A DNA stretch of 16,504 nucleotides, taken from contig JAPHSC010000276.1 of NCBI GenBank assembly GCA_026193125.1, positions 1 to 16,504 of the forward strand. Reading direction: 5' to 3'. This stretch comes from Gammaproteobacteria bacterium (GTDB taxonomy: Bacteria > Pseudomonadota > Gammaproteobacteria > Steroidobacterales > BM003). Position numbers and translations under genes: made by a program. The notes under the pieces are model-generated. The model was not told the origin of the DNA, did no database searches, and saw only the letters and a list, made by a program, of their open reading frames with translations. Positions 1-7,752 of the stretch are shown piece by piece; the stretch's first letter is position 1; the number at the start of each line of letters is the position of its first letter.

Positions 1-194
1 GCATAGCCACCCGCCTCGGTATCTTTGCCCAGGTAATGCATTCACTGTTCCCCAAGGTTGGGGAGACGGTCATGAATACGGCTTATCGAATGTTCCCGGA
101 CTCGTCCGCGGCCAAGGGCGAGAAGGTGCCTGAACAGAAGCCTTCAAATGAAATGATCGCCTTCGCATCCCTGATGCGGGGTATTCACTGGTAG
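1..194 (+). CDS. Short-chain dehydrogenase/reductase, C-terminal fragment
   Basis: This reading frame is open at the left edge of the window (codons start at base 3) and ends with TAG at 192-194, leaving 63 residues. It carries the stretch TRLGIFAQVMHSLFPKVGE, then NTAYRMFPDS, and ends in ASLMRGIHW. I recognise this as the C-terminal tail of a group of SDR-family oxidoreductases common in marine gammaproteobacteria, where the pattern 'lnTAYrlFPDS-aAkGe' follows the Rossmann domain. The nucleotide-binding motif and the Ser/Tyr/Lys catalytic residues would lie upstream, outside the window, so substrate and cofactor cannot be judged. The gene converges on cysK, and a 12-bp hairpin follows its stop codon. 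Family assignment rests on the tail alone. Confidence 0.6.
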   Translation, partial: IATRLGIFAQVMHSLFPKVGETVMNTAYRMFPDSSAAKGEKVPEQKPSNEMIAFASLMRGIHW

Positions 195-207
195 CACCCG
201 CACTTCG

Positions 208-235
208 CGCAGCCCGCCCACTCGGGCGGGCTGCG
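208..235. terminator. Hairpin between convergent SDR gene and cysK
   Basis: A perfect 12-bp inverted repeat (arms CGCAGCCCGCCC and GGGCGGGCTGCG, loop ACTC) lies between two convergent stop codons at 194 and 244. It is very GC-rich but has no T-tract on either side. It is best read as a bidirectional transcription stop or mRNA 3'-end stabiliser rather than a textbook intrinsic terminator. Confidence 0.6.
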
Positions 236-243
236 GTGTACCG

Positions 244-1200
244 CTACGTGGCGCTGGCCAACCACTGCTCATCCGAATTCTCATCTATGTCTTCGAACAG
301 GTAGGTGCTGAGGTAACGCTCGCCGGTGTCCGGCAGCATTGCCAGGATGGCCGAACCGGGGTCGGCCGCAGCCGCCACCTTGAGTGCCGCCGCAAGTGTG
401 CCGCCTGAGGAGAGTCCTGCCAGGATGCCTTCCTTGCGGGCCAGTTCCAGCGCCGTATCTCTGGATTCCTCATCGGTAACCAGGACGATTTCATCGTAGA
501 CGTCCTTATTCAGCACGCCCGGGATAAAGTCCGGAGTCCAGCCCTGGATTTTGTGCGGTTGCCAGGGGTCGCCCTGGAGCATGGCGGCGCCCGCCGGCTC
601 GGTGGCAATGATTTTCACATCGGGCCTGGCCAGCTTCAGCATTTCGCCCACACCGGTCAGGGTGCCCCCGGTGCCCCAGCCTGACACCCAGTAGTCAAGA
701 CGCTTGCCGGCAAAGTCACGCAGAATTTCGGGCCCCGTAGTGCTTCGATGGAACGCCGGGTTGGCAGGGTTGTCAAATTGGTTGGCCAGGAACCAGCCAT
801 GTTTTTGGGACAGCTCCAGGGCTTTCTTCACCATGCCGGTGCCACGCAAGGCGGCCGGAGTGAGTATCACTTTCGCGCCCAGCGCTTTCATTACCCGCCG
901 GCGTTCGATAGAGAAACTCTCAGCCATGATTGATACAAAGGTGTAGCCGCGGGCCGCGCAAACCATGGCCAGCGCAATCCCCGTGTTGCCGGATGTGGCC
1001 TCTACTACCGTGTCCCCGGGTTTGATTTTCCCGGAATCCTCGGCATCACGAATGATGGCATAGGCCAGTCGATCCTTGACGGAAGACATCGGGTTGAATG
1101 ACTCTACCTTGACGTAGACGGTTGCGTGGGAGGGTCCCATGTTGTTCAGGCGGACGATTGGCGTGTTGCCGATCGTTTCCAGGATATTGTTGTAAATCAT
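244..1200 (-). CDS. cysK: Cysteine synthase A (O-acetylserine sulfhydrylase)
   Basis: The 318-residue product is a PLP-dependent fold-type II enzyme that makes L-cysteine from O-acetylserine and sulfide in the cytoplasm. Visible motifs are IGNTP at 10-14, the PLP lysine in SSVKDR (K42), the substrate loop TSGNTG at 69-74, the phosphate-binding run GWGTGGT near 174-180, and PDTGERYLST near the C-terminus. Length matches bacterial CysK and there is no extra CBS-type domain. SIERR follows the loop region where CysK usually has SxERR. The ATG is preceded by GAGGAG at 1208-1213 with 7 bases of spacing, which fixes the start. It lies 80 bases downstream of the thioredoxin-like gene on the same strand and may share its transcript or use the promoter suggested near 1232. 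CysK versus CysM cannot be settled beyond the motif pattern. Confidence 0.93.
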   Translation of the reverse strand: MIYNNILETIGNTPIVRLNNMGPSHATVYVKVESFNPMSSVKDRLAYAIIRDAEDSGKIKPGDTVVEATSGNTGIALAMVCAARGYTFVSIMAESFSIERRRVMKALGAKVILTPAALRGTGMVKKALELSQKHGWFLANQFDNPANPAFHRSTTGPEILRDFAGKRLDYWVSGWGTGGTLTGVGEMLKLARPDVKIIATEPAGAAMLQGDPWQPHKIQGWTPDFIPGVLNKDVYDEIVLVTDEESRDTALELARKEGILAGLSSGGTLAAALKVAAAADPGSAILAMLPDTGERYLSTYLFEDIDENSDEQWLASAT

Positions 1201-1231
1201 TTGGTTTCTCCTCGGGCACAGGTAGTGGCGT

Positions 1232-1237
1232 ATTGTA
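1232..1237 (-). promoter_or_regulatory. Possible -10 element upstream of cysK
   Basis: On the minus strand the hexamer TACAAT lies about 32 bases before the cysK ATG and just ahead of its strong ribosome site. The matching -35 position is poor and coincides with a 6-bp inverted repeat (TGGGCA at 1243-1248, TGCCCA at 1254-1259) that could be an operator or the end of the upstream gene's message. The call is suggestive only. Confidence 0.25.
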
Positions 1238-1280
1238 GTCAGTGGGCAGGCGCTGCCCAGGCTTGGCGGCTTATTCGCCG

Positions 1281-2762
1281 TTACGCTGCCAGGAACTCCT
1301 GGCAGATCAACGGGACCGCTTGATTTTCACGAAGACTAGCACAAACATCCACCAGGGCCGCACGAATATGCTGCAGGCTTTGGGCGTGAATATTGCTTTC
1401 ATTCCATTGCCTGAGTTTACTGTCCAGTTGCTGCAGACGTGTGACATTACGGTTGTGTAGCGGGTTCATGGATTTACCCAGTTCGCTGATCAGGGAGGCA
1501 GCGGTTTGTTCTATGACATCGGCTTCATCAGGAGCCATGTCCACCAAACCGATTACCCGGTTGACTCCCCACTGGAAGCGCGTCGCTGGACCCATTGCCT
1601 CGGCATGGGCGCGTTCCAGCCAGGCCAGGGACTGCCGGGTCTGGCCTGCCTTGCGAGCAGTGATAGACAACTTGTGCATGAAATAGAAGGCCGACGTCAC
1701 GGTCGTCAACTGCCCTAGCAGGAAGGACGTGGCCTCTGCGAACAGGCCTGCCTCGGTCAGGGTGTTGGCCGCAGCATTGACCGCCGGCGCACGCTCGCGA
1801 CCAAGAATATTTGCATTCACCCAATCTGCCTTGGCCAGGGCCTGCTCCAGCAGGGCTGACGGCAGGGTTGCCAGTGCATCGTCGGTTCGCAGCAAGCGTA
1901 TGCGGGCCCGGGTAATGTGGACCTGTTGGGTGGCCGAGAGCGTGCCTGTGCCCTCAAGCGCGTCCAGGGATTTCAGCCAGGCGCTCGCAAGGGACCGGCG
2001 CAGAGGCGAACCGGCCCGGGTCAGTCCGGCGGTGGTTGGCGTGGGATGATTGATAATCATGTCCAGGTTGGCCATGCACAGGTCGGGCTCGGCAAGCACC
2101 TTGATCAACTGTTCCGTGCCGCTTTGCCGGTCGGATTCGGACAGGCCGTCCGAGCCGAGCATGGCTCTCACGCGCGCAACAAGCAGTCTCGAGCGCTCGA
2201 TTGGCATATTGTCTGGACAGGCCTCGGCCAGGGCCGTAATGACCGGCACCGGGTCCAGGCCCGAGCACGCCCTCAGCCCATCCTGTTCCCAGTTGTAGTA
2301 GGCCAGCATTCGCCACTTATCCTCGTCCAGCTGACCTTTGGAGTCTGATACAAATTCTCTCAGCAGTGCGGGCACCGGGGTCATTATCGCCAGTGTCGAG
2401 TCCAGCGCGTGTGCGTATTGCTGTATGCCTATTTCACACGGCAGGCGGGTGACCTCCCTGCCATTCGGGTCGAAGATAGTCATGGTTGGATAATTGGATA
2501 TGCCGAGACGCTCACCTAGCCACTGGGCCTGCTCGTCATCTCCATCGATATGGACGGCAATAAATCGCTGAATGCGACTGATGAATTCCGGTCGATCGAA
2601 GATCGCGACCTGGACCTGGGTACTGTCCGGGCACCACTCGGCACCCCAGAACAGAAACACAGGCAGGTTGCTGGCGAATGCCTCGGAGAAAGCCTGGTCA
2701 AGCCCATATTTTTGCCAGGCGATGTCTGTGTCCCGGTGTAAATTGTTACGCGGAGTCTGCAT
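1281..2762 (-). CDS. Thioredoxin-fold protein with long helical C-terminal region
   Basis: This is a 493-residue protein of unknown function. Residues about 20-130 form a thioredoxin-like domain: a strand PVFLFWGAEWC, then ISNYPTMTIF carrying the expected cis-proline, then DPNGREVTRLP. Related thioredoxin-family proteins usually read WCPPC here; this one reads W43-C44-P45-D46-S47, so the resolving cysteine is serine and ordinary dithiol exchange is unlikely. Residues about 150-490 are helix-rich with no recognisable catalytic motif and resemble an alpha-solenoid. There is no signal peptide or membrane segment, so I place it in the cytoplasm. The ATG at 2760-2762 is the only usable start in frame before an upstream stop, but its ribosome site is weak. 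cysK follows on the same strand, hinting at a thiol-related role. That role is inference. Confidence 0.7.
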   Translation of the reverse strand: MQTPRNNLHRDTDIAWQKYGLDQAFSEAFASNLPVFLFWGAEWCPDSTQVQVAIFDRPEFISRIQRFIAVHIDGDDEQAQWLGERLGISNYPTMTIFDPNGREVTRLPCEIGIQQYAHALDSTLAIMTPVPALLREFVSDSKGQLDEDKWRMLAYYNWEQDGLRACSGLDPVPVITALAEACPDNMPIERSRLLVARVRAMLGSDGLSESDRQSGTEQLIKVLAEPDLCMANLDMIINHPTPTTAGLTRAGSPLRRSLASAWLKSLDALEGTGTLSATQQVHITRARIRLLRTDDALATLPSALLEQALAKADWVNANILGRERAPAVNAAANTLTEAGLFAEATSFLLGQLTTVTSAFYFMHKLSITARKAGQTRQSLAWLERAHAEAMGPATRFQWGVNRVIGLVDMAPDEADVIEQTAASLISELGKSMNPLHNRNVTRLQQLDSKLRQWNESNIHAQSLQHIRAALVDVCASLRENQAVPLICQEFLAA

Positions 2763-2797
2763 GAAGGGTGCATTTCGCCTGTTGGTGCCCGATTCTT

Positions 2798-2834
2798 GTC
2801 GTCACCTGGCGTGATAGCGACAGTGGGTCGTCAC
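2798..2834. repeat. Direct repeat GTCGTCAC, two copies
   Basis: GTCGTCAC occurs at 2798-2805 and 2827-2834, 29 bases apart, in the 248-base region between the divergent thioredoxin-like gene and corA, on the side nearer the thioredoxin-like gene. It could be a pair of regulator half-sites. A chance repeat of this length is possible. Confidence 0.25.
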
Positions 2835-2876
2835 ATGTCTATTGTCTGTTACATTGAGCACTCGCCTGCCCGACCC

Positions 2877-2920
2877 AGCGCATAGTCAGGATCAGTCAGC
2901 AGTACCCAGGAGCGCATAGT
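2877..2920. repeat. Direct repeat AGCGCATAGT, two copies upstream of corA
   Basis: The decamer AGCGCATAGT occurs exactly at 2877-2886 and 2911-2920, 34 bases apart, about 90 bases before the corA start. Spacing of roughly three helical turns would suit a cooperatively binding regulator. No convincing -35/-10 pair could be chosen around it; CATACA at 2941-2946 is a weak -10 candidate. Confidence 0.3.
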
Positions 2921-3010
2921 GTAGCTTTTCAACAAATTTGCATACACTGGCTAGCCTGGATCAGCGGGTGGTTTTCGGCCCGCCAACCGAGCAGAAGGAT
3001 AGGATTAGCC

Positions 3011-4087
3011 ATGTTCGATCACAGACACCGTGTTTCCACGCCGGGCTCTTCCCCTGGTCTGTCGCATTTGCACGCTGAACCCGAACAGCCCGCCAGCTTG
3101 CACCTGGTCGACTACACGGCGCAGGAACTGGAGGAGGTCGAGCGTCCCGATGAGCAGCGCTGGAGAGCGCCCGTTCCGGCTGGTGTTACCCGCTGGCTGA
3201 GTATACGTGGCAAGCCCGGACCCACCCTGCTGCGAAAACTCGCTGAAACCTATGGATTACACCAGCTGGCGCTTGAAGATGTGATCAACGTGGGACAACG
3301 AGCAAAGTTCGAGATATTTGACGACTGGTTTTTCATCGTCATGCAAGCCCCCATCCTTGGGCCAGATAGCGTGAAGATCGAGCAAGTCAGTATTTTCCTC
3401 GGCGATAACTGCGTGATAAGCATACACGAGCATGAGGATGAGTTGTTTGAGCCCATACGTCACCGTCTGCGTCTGGGTGGCACCGGGCGCATTCGAGTGC
3501 TGGGGCCGGACTACCTGTGTTACGCCTTGCTGGATCTGTTGGTGGACATGGGCTTCCTGGTGCTCGACGAGACCAGCAACGAATTAATAGACCTGGAAGA
3601 ACAGTTACTCACAGACGATCCCGAACCCCGTCTGCTTGAAACCATACACCAGATAAAGCGAAATATGATTTCAGTGCGGCGGGCGCTGATGCCTCAGCGT
3701 GATGTCATCAATATGCTGATTCGTGACGAGAATCCGCTGATGGAGGAGCGTACGCGGGTTTTCCTCAGGGATTGTTACGATCATATGGTGCATATCCTGG
3801 AGTTGCTGGACAGCTACCGGGATATGGCGTCCGGCCTGCATGATTTGTACTTGTCATCGCTGAGCCAGAAGATGAATGAAGTGATGAAGGTGCTGACCAT
3901 CATTGCCACCATTTTCATTCCCCTTTCCTTTGTTGTCGGCTTGTACGGTATGAATTTCAATACCGAACTAAGCCCCTGGAATATGCCCGAACTCAATACC
4001 CGCTATGGCTACCCGGTGCTTTGGCTGGCCTTGGTGGGAATCGTCGGTGGCATGCTGACGTATTTCAAGCGCAAGCACTGGTTCTGA
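3011..4087 (+). CDS. corA: CorA-family magnesium/cobalt channel
   Basis: The 358-residue product is an inner-membrane divalent cation channel of the MIT/CorA family, working as a pentamer. Residues 1 to about 285 form the cytoplasmic domain, with the long stalk helix near 200-290 including SVRRALMPQRDVINML. Two membrane helices close the protein: about 290-312, followed at once by the signature YGMNF (GMN at 313-315), and about 334-352, ending in the basic tail KRKHWF. The short outer loop carries SPWNMPEL, the usual MPEL element. AGGA at 3001-3004 lies 6 bases before the ATG, supporting this start. It is monocistronic, divergent from the thioredoxin-like gene and convergent with kdkA, with only 27 bases between stop codons. 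Family membership is very secure; preference for Mg2+ over Co2+, Ni2+ or Zn2+ is inferred. Confidence 0.95.
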   Translation: MFDHRHRVSTPGSSPGLSHLHAEPEQPASLHLVDYTAQELEEVERPDEQRWRAPVPAGVTRWLSIRGKPGPTLLRKLAETYGLHQLALEDVINVGQRAKFEIFDDWFFIVMQAPILGPDSVKIEQVSIFLGDNCVISIHEHEDELFEPIRHRLRLGGTGRIRVLGPDYLCYALLDLLVDMGFLVLDETSNELIDLEEQLLTDDPEPRLLETIHQIKRNMISVRRALMPQRDVINMLIRDENPLMEERTRVFLRDCYDHMVHILELLDSYRDMASGLHDLYLSSLSQKMNEVMKVLTIIATIFIPLSFVVGLYGMNFNTELSPWNMPELNTRYGYPVLWLALVGIVGGMLTYFKRKHWF

Positions 4088-4114
4088 AAGCACCGCTGCT
4101 GTCGGTAACAACGA

Positions 4115-4828
4115 TTATTCCGTGTACGCGACCATTAGCTGGTCCCAGCTCTTCTCGTCCAGTTCGATGGCAGGTGCGCTTTGCTTGAGTTTATTGAGCG
4201 AACGGTGGAGACGGTGCAGGTTGGCAGACTGCCATTTTCCTGCCGGCCGAATACTGCCCCGGTCAAAATCCAGCAGGTGAAGCTGTCCTGTCTCATCCAC
4301 GAGGATATTGTGGACATTCAGATCGGCATGGAAGACGCCGGCGTCGTGGAAGCGGCGCACCAGCGAACCCACGGCCTTCCAGATATCGGCCGGCGCCTGG
4401 CCCAGGGTCAGTACTTGCGAGAGTGGTCTGGCGTCTGGAATGCGTGAGGTAATCAGGTCAGCGCGGTAGATCAGGCCGGAGCGCTGATAATGCGCGGCTA
4501 TCGGTCTGGGCACGGGTAGCCCCGAGGCATGCAGGGCAGACAGCAGGCGGAATTCGCGGAAGCAGCGCGTGGCGGTTTCCCCAAGGTAAAAAAACTGGTC
4601 GCTAAGCACTCTGCCGGGTAGTCCGCCGCGCTGGTAATGCCGCAGGGCCCAGCGCGCCGGCTGACCGTTGACGAATACCACCGTGCCTCTGCCGCCAGTT
4701 GCGATTTCCGGACCTGTGGCACCGGATTGCCAATGGGAAACCTGGAACAGGTCCGGACTTATCTGGTCCACCGCGGAGCCATCGTATAGCATGGCTCCAA
4801 CATCATATGCCTGGTAAGTCTCTGTCAC
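4115..4828 (-). CDS. kdkA: 3-deoxy-D-manno-octulosonic acid kinase
   Basis: The 237-residue product is a small kinase that phosphorylates the Kdo residue of lipid A-Kdo in the LPS inner core, at the cytoplasmic face of the inner membrane. It shows the KdkA pattern: a glycine-rich region TGGRGTVVFV, ALRHYQRGGLPGR at 61-73, a kinase-like catalytic loop HADLNVHNIL at 167-176 (D169, N174), and the metal-binding segment LDFDRG at 186-191. It aligns over full length with the Haemophilus-type enzyme as I remember it, down to the closing 'LMVAYTE'. The start is GTG at 4826-4828 with no clear ribosome site; the next in-frame ATG at 4790-4792 would drop 12 residues. It is back to back with a heptosyltransferase gene, which fits a core-assembly locus. 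Confidence 0.9.
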   Translation of the reverse strand: MTETYQAYDVGAMLYDGSAVDQISPDLFQVSHWQSGATGPEIATGGRGTVVFVNGQPARWALRHYQRGGLPGRVLSDQFFYLGETATRCFREFRLLSALHASGLPVPRPIAAHYQRSGLIYRADLITSRIPDARPLSQVLTLGQAPADIWKAVGSLVRRFHDAGVFHADLNVHNILVDETGQLHLLDFDRGSIRPAGKWQSANLHRLHRSLNKLKQSAPAIELDEKSWDQLMVAYTE

Positions 4829-4831
4829 GCC

Positions 4832-5914
4832 ATGAATCCCGTGCTATCCAATCCACCCGAGGAAATATGCCTGCTGCGCTTGTCCGCCATTGGTGACACC
4901 TGTCACGTGGTCCCGGTGGTCAGGACATTACAGACAGTATGGCCGAATACGCGAATAGTCTGGGTGATCGGTAAGCTGGAGGCCTCCCTGATGGCTGGGC
5001 TGGACGGTGTGGAGTTTATCATTTTCGATAAATCCAGGGGTTGGCGCGCCTACCTGGATCTGCGTCGGCAACTGGCAGGCCGCCGCTTTGACCTGCTGTT
5101 GTGTATGCATGCCTCCCTGCGGGCCAACCTGGCCTCGCGCATGATCAAGGCGAAAATCAGGTTGGGCTTTGACCGCGAGAGGGCCAGGGATTACCAGTGG
5201 CTGTTCACTTCCCACAGGATAGCGGCGGTGGGTAGGCAGCATGTGCTGGACGGGCTGTTCGAGTTTCTCAGGTCCCTGGATATTCGGGATAAGGTTTTAC
5301 GCTGGGACATACCGATACCCGACCGTGACCGGGAATTTGCCCGTGAGCAGATTCCCGACCAGGGCCGACCCACCCTGGTCATCAGTCCGTGCAGCAGCCA
5401 GCGCACTCGAAATTTCAGAAACTGGGGGGCTGAGCAATACGCCAGGGTATGTGATTATGCGGCCGAGACCTACGGTGCCCGGGTGGTGTTGACCGGCGGC
5501 CCCAGTGAACTTGAGCAGCAGTATGGACAGCAGATTTCAGGGTTAAGCCATTGTCAGCCGGTCAACCTGATTGGCAAGACCAGCCTCAAGCAGTTACTGG
5601 CTCTGTTGGAGCGCGCCAGCCTGCTGCTGTGCCCGGACTCCGGCCCTGCACACATGGCCACCGCCGTGGGCACCCCGGTGGTAGGCCTGTACGCCACATC
5701 CAATCGTTTTCGCACAGGCCCCTATCTGTCCCAGGACCTGGTGGTGGATGCCTACCCGCGGGCGGTGCAACGCGAATTCGGCAAGTCGGTAGAGGAGATT
5801 CCATGGGGCGCGCGGGTTCGTGACCCCTCGGCCATGGATTTGATCAGTGTTGACGAGGTCAAAAGGGCCGTGGACGGGGTGCTTGGAGGGGTCTCTCCGG
5901 TGGTTGTTCCCTGA
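4832..5914 (+). CDS. Glycosyltransferase family 9, LPS heptosyltransferase I-like
   Basis: The 360-residue product is a GT-B-fold glycosyltransferase of family GT9, expected to transfer heptose from ADP-heptose to the Kdo of the LPS core at the inner face of the cytoplasmic membrane. The first strand and loop read ICLLRLSAIGD (12-22), the acceptor-side pattern of WaaC/WaaF. The C-terminal ADP-sugar site contains SPCSSQRTRNFRNW (185-198), VVLTGGPSE (218-226) and the family hallmark DSGPAHMA (269-276). The interval TSHRIAAVGRQHVLDGLFEFL resembles heptosyltransferase I rather than II. The annotated ATG lacks a ribosome site, and comparison with WaaC suggests about nine extra residues at the N-terminus. 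It begins 3 bases from the divergent kdkA start. waaC is likely, but I leave the symbol empty because GT9 members are easily confused. Confidence 0.85.
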   Translation: MNPVLSNPPEEICLLRLSAIGDTCHVVPVVRTLQTVWPNTRIVWVIGKLEASLMAGLDGVEFIIFDKSRGWRAYLDLRRQLAGRRFDLLLCMHASLRANLASRMIKAKIRLGFDRERARDYQWLFTSHRIAAVGRQHVLDGLFEFLRSLDIRDKVLRWDIPIPDRDREFAREQIPDQGRPTLVISPCSSQRTRNFRNWGAEQYARVCDYAAETYGARVVLTGGPSELEQQYGQQISGLSHCQPVNLIGKTSLKQLLALLERASLLLCPDSGPAHMATAVGTPVVGLYATSNRFRTGPYLSQDLVVDAYPRAVQREFGKSVEEIPWGARVRDPSAMDLISVDEVKRAVDGVLGGVSPVVVP

Positions 5915-6043
5915 TCCCTTGCGGATGCAGTCCATCGTCCGCCTGATTGCCGCGGAGTAGCGGTACTATCCGTACAAGTCCGGGTGGCCTGCGAGTCGAT
6001 GATGGGCTACCTTCCCCACAACTTTTTGTTTGGGCAATTGAAA

Positions 6044-7726
6044 ATGAATGCATCGAAAAATGGCACCGTGATGGTCAAGAAACGCGGTCACGAGCTGATT
6101 CGCGACCCCATGTTGAACAAGGGTACGGCCCTGACCAGGGAAGAGCGCAAGGCGCTGGGTGTGGAAGGCTTGCTTCCACACCGGGTGATGACCATGGACA
6201 GGCAGGCGCGGCGAGTGTACGAGGCGCTCCAGGGCAAGAGTACGCCGCTGGGGAAGTATGTTGACCTGGCCGATCTGCAGGAGCGCAATGAACAACTGTA
6301 TTACCGGGTGCTGTGTGATCACCTGGAAGAACTCATGCCCATCGTTTACACCCCGACTGTAGGTCTGGCGACCCAGCGTTACAGCCACGTGTACCGTCGC
6401 GGTCGGGGCATCTGGATTACGCCGGATCACAAGGGAAAGATTGCCAAGGTGATTCGTGAAGCCGTGGGTGAGCGGGATATCCGCCTGATGGTCGTGACGG
6501 ACAATGAGGCCATCCTGGGCATCGGCGATCAGGGTGCCGGTGGCATGGCCCTGGCGATCGGAAAATTGTCTCTGTATTGCGCGGCTGCAGGCATTCATCC
6601 CCGACACACCCTGCCGGTCAGTCTGGATGTGGGGACTGACAACGAACTGTTGTTGGAAGACGACATGTACGTGGGTTATCCCGGTCGCCGTCTGCGCGGT
6701 CAGGAATACGATGAACTGGTGCAGGAGTTTGTTGAGGCGGTCGTAGAGGTCCTGCCAGGCGCGGTCGTGCAATGGGAAGATTTGCGCAAGGACAACGCTC
6801 TGAAAATACTGGATCGTTATCGCAACACGGTTCCCTCGTTCAATGATGACATCCAGGGCACCGGCGCAGTGGTACTCGCCGGCATTATCAGCGCGATGCG
6901 AATTTCGGGTGAAGAGATTACCCGGCAACGGGTGCTGGTGTATGGAGCGGGAGCCGCCGGTTTGGGCATCGTACGCCAGGTTCGCGGAGCAGTGCTCGAG
7001 GCCGGGGGAAATCCGGGCCAGGTGGCAGTCATGGACAGCCGTGGCCTGCTGGTAGCCGACCAGGACTTTGCCGAGGCCTACAAGCGTGACCTTGCAATGC
7101 CGGTTGAACTGGCGCGCGACCTGGGCATGGGTGAGCCGCAAAATCGAAGCAGCTTGCTGGATGTGGTTCGCGCCTTCAAGCCCACGGTCCTGGTGGGCGC
7201 GTCCGGGCAACCCCGCAGCTTTACCGAGGAGGTGGTGCGGGAAATGGCGCGTCATGTGAAGCGCCCGGTAATCCTGCCAATTTCCAATCCTACCGACCTT
7301 ACCGAGGCCTACCCCGCCGATGTACTGGAGTGGACAGCAGGCAAGGCCCTGGTGGCCACGGGAAGTCCGTTTCCTCCAGTGGCGTATCGCGGTCGGGAAG
7401 TCGTTATTGGCCAGTGCAACAACGTTTTCATTTTCCCCGGCCTGGGCATGGGTGCCCTGTTGGCTGAGACTGCCACAATTAGCAGTGGCATGGTTCGGTC
7501 TGCAGCCTATTCAGTGGCCCAGAATGTTTCCGAGGCGGAACTGGCCGCCGGTATGTTGTTCCCTGAGGTGTCACGCTTGCGTGAAATCTCGCGCAAGGTT
7601 GCCAGGGCTGTGATGCGGGTGGCCTCGGAGGAAGGCATCGGCAAGCCCATGACCGAGGATGAACGTTCCCAGGCACTTGACGATTTTATCTGGGAGCCGG
7701 TTTACCAGGAGTACACCGCGGCCTGA
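6044..7726 (+). CDS. maeA: NAD-dependent malic enzyme
   Basis: The 560-residue product oxidatively decarboxylates L-malate to pyruvate with NAD+ in the cytoplasm. From the chosen start it shows PMLNKGTAL (22-30), the malate-site YTPTVG with Y102, IGKLSLY with catalytic K174, SLDVGTDN (193-200), metal ligands E245/D246 in QWEDL and the FNDDIQGT run (266-273), the dinucleotide loop GAGAAG (301-306), SNPT (414-417) and NNVFIFPG (459-466). Size and order match E. coli MaeA rather than the longer MaeB with its phosphotransacetylase-like tail. The frame is open back to a GTG at 5984; I start at the ATG at 6044 because that N-terminus lines up with MaeA, although no start here has a good ribosome site. 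A 129-base gap separates it from the heptosyltransferase, so it may have its own promoter. It converges on pirin. Confidence 0.92.
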   Translation: MNASKNGTVMVKKRGHELIRDPMLNKGTALTREERKALGVEGLLPHRVMTMDRQARRVYEALQGKSTPLGKYVDLADLQERNEQLYYRVLCDHLEELMPIVYTPTVGLATQRYSHVYRRGRGIWITPDHKGKIAKVIREAVGERDIRLMVVTDNEAILGIGDQGAGGMALAIGKLSLYCAAAGIHPRHTLPVSLDVGTDNELLLEDDMYVGYPGRRLRGQEYDELVQEFVEAVVEVLPGAVVQWEDLRKDNALKILDRYRNTVPSFNDDIQGTGAVVLAGIISAMRISGEEITRQRVLVYGAGAAGLGIVRQVRGAVLEAGGNPGQVAVMDSRGLLVADQDFAEAYKRDLAMPVELARDLGMGEPQNRSSLLDVVRAFKPTVLVGASGQPRSFTEEVVREMARHVKRPVILPISNPTDLTEAYPADVLEWTAGKALVATGSPFPPVAYRGREVVIGQCNNVFIFPGLGMGALLAETATISSGMVRSAAYSVAQNVSEAELAAGMLFPEVSRLREISRKVARAVMRVASEEGIGKPMTEDERSQALDDFIWEPVYQEYTAA

Positions 7727-7752
7727 TCCGGGTAACATTACCCGGTCAGCCG
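7719..7752. terminator. Hairpin spanning the stop codons of maeA and pirin
   Basis: CCGGGTAA at 7728-7735 and TTACCCGG at 7738-7745 form a near-perfect inverted repeat, extended outward by CTGA/TCAG and CGG/CCG with small bulges. It includes the maeA TGA (7724-7726) and the pirin stop (7738-7740 on the minus strand). No T-tract follows, so it is a candidate shared bidirectional transcript end in an 11-base convergent gap. Confidence 0.5.

Noticed and set aside
4088..4114. Terminator between corA and kdkA
   Set aside because: Only a 4-bp ACCG/CGGT pairing is visible in the 27-base gap.
5953..5972. Bulged hairpin after the heptosyltransferase gene
   Set aside because: A 7-bp bulged stem without a T-tract; too weak to call a terminator.
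5984..6043. GTG or tandem ATG starts upstream of the malic enzyme ATG
   Set aside because: They add up to 20 residues not found in MaeA and have no better ribosome site; kept as an alternative only.
5966..7255. Minus-strand open frame of 429 codons
   Set aside because: Antisense to the malic enzyme gene; low-complexity His/Gln-rich translation with no motif.
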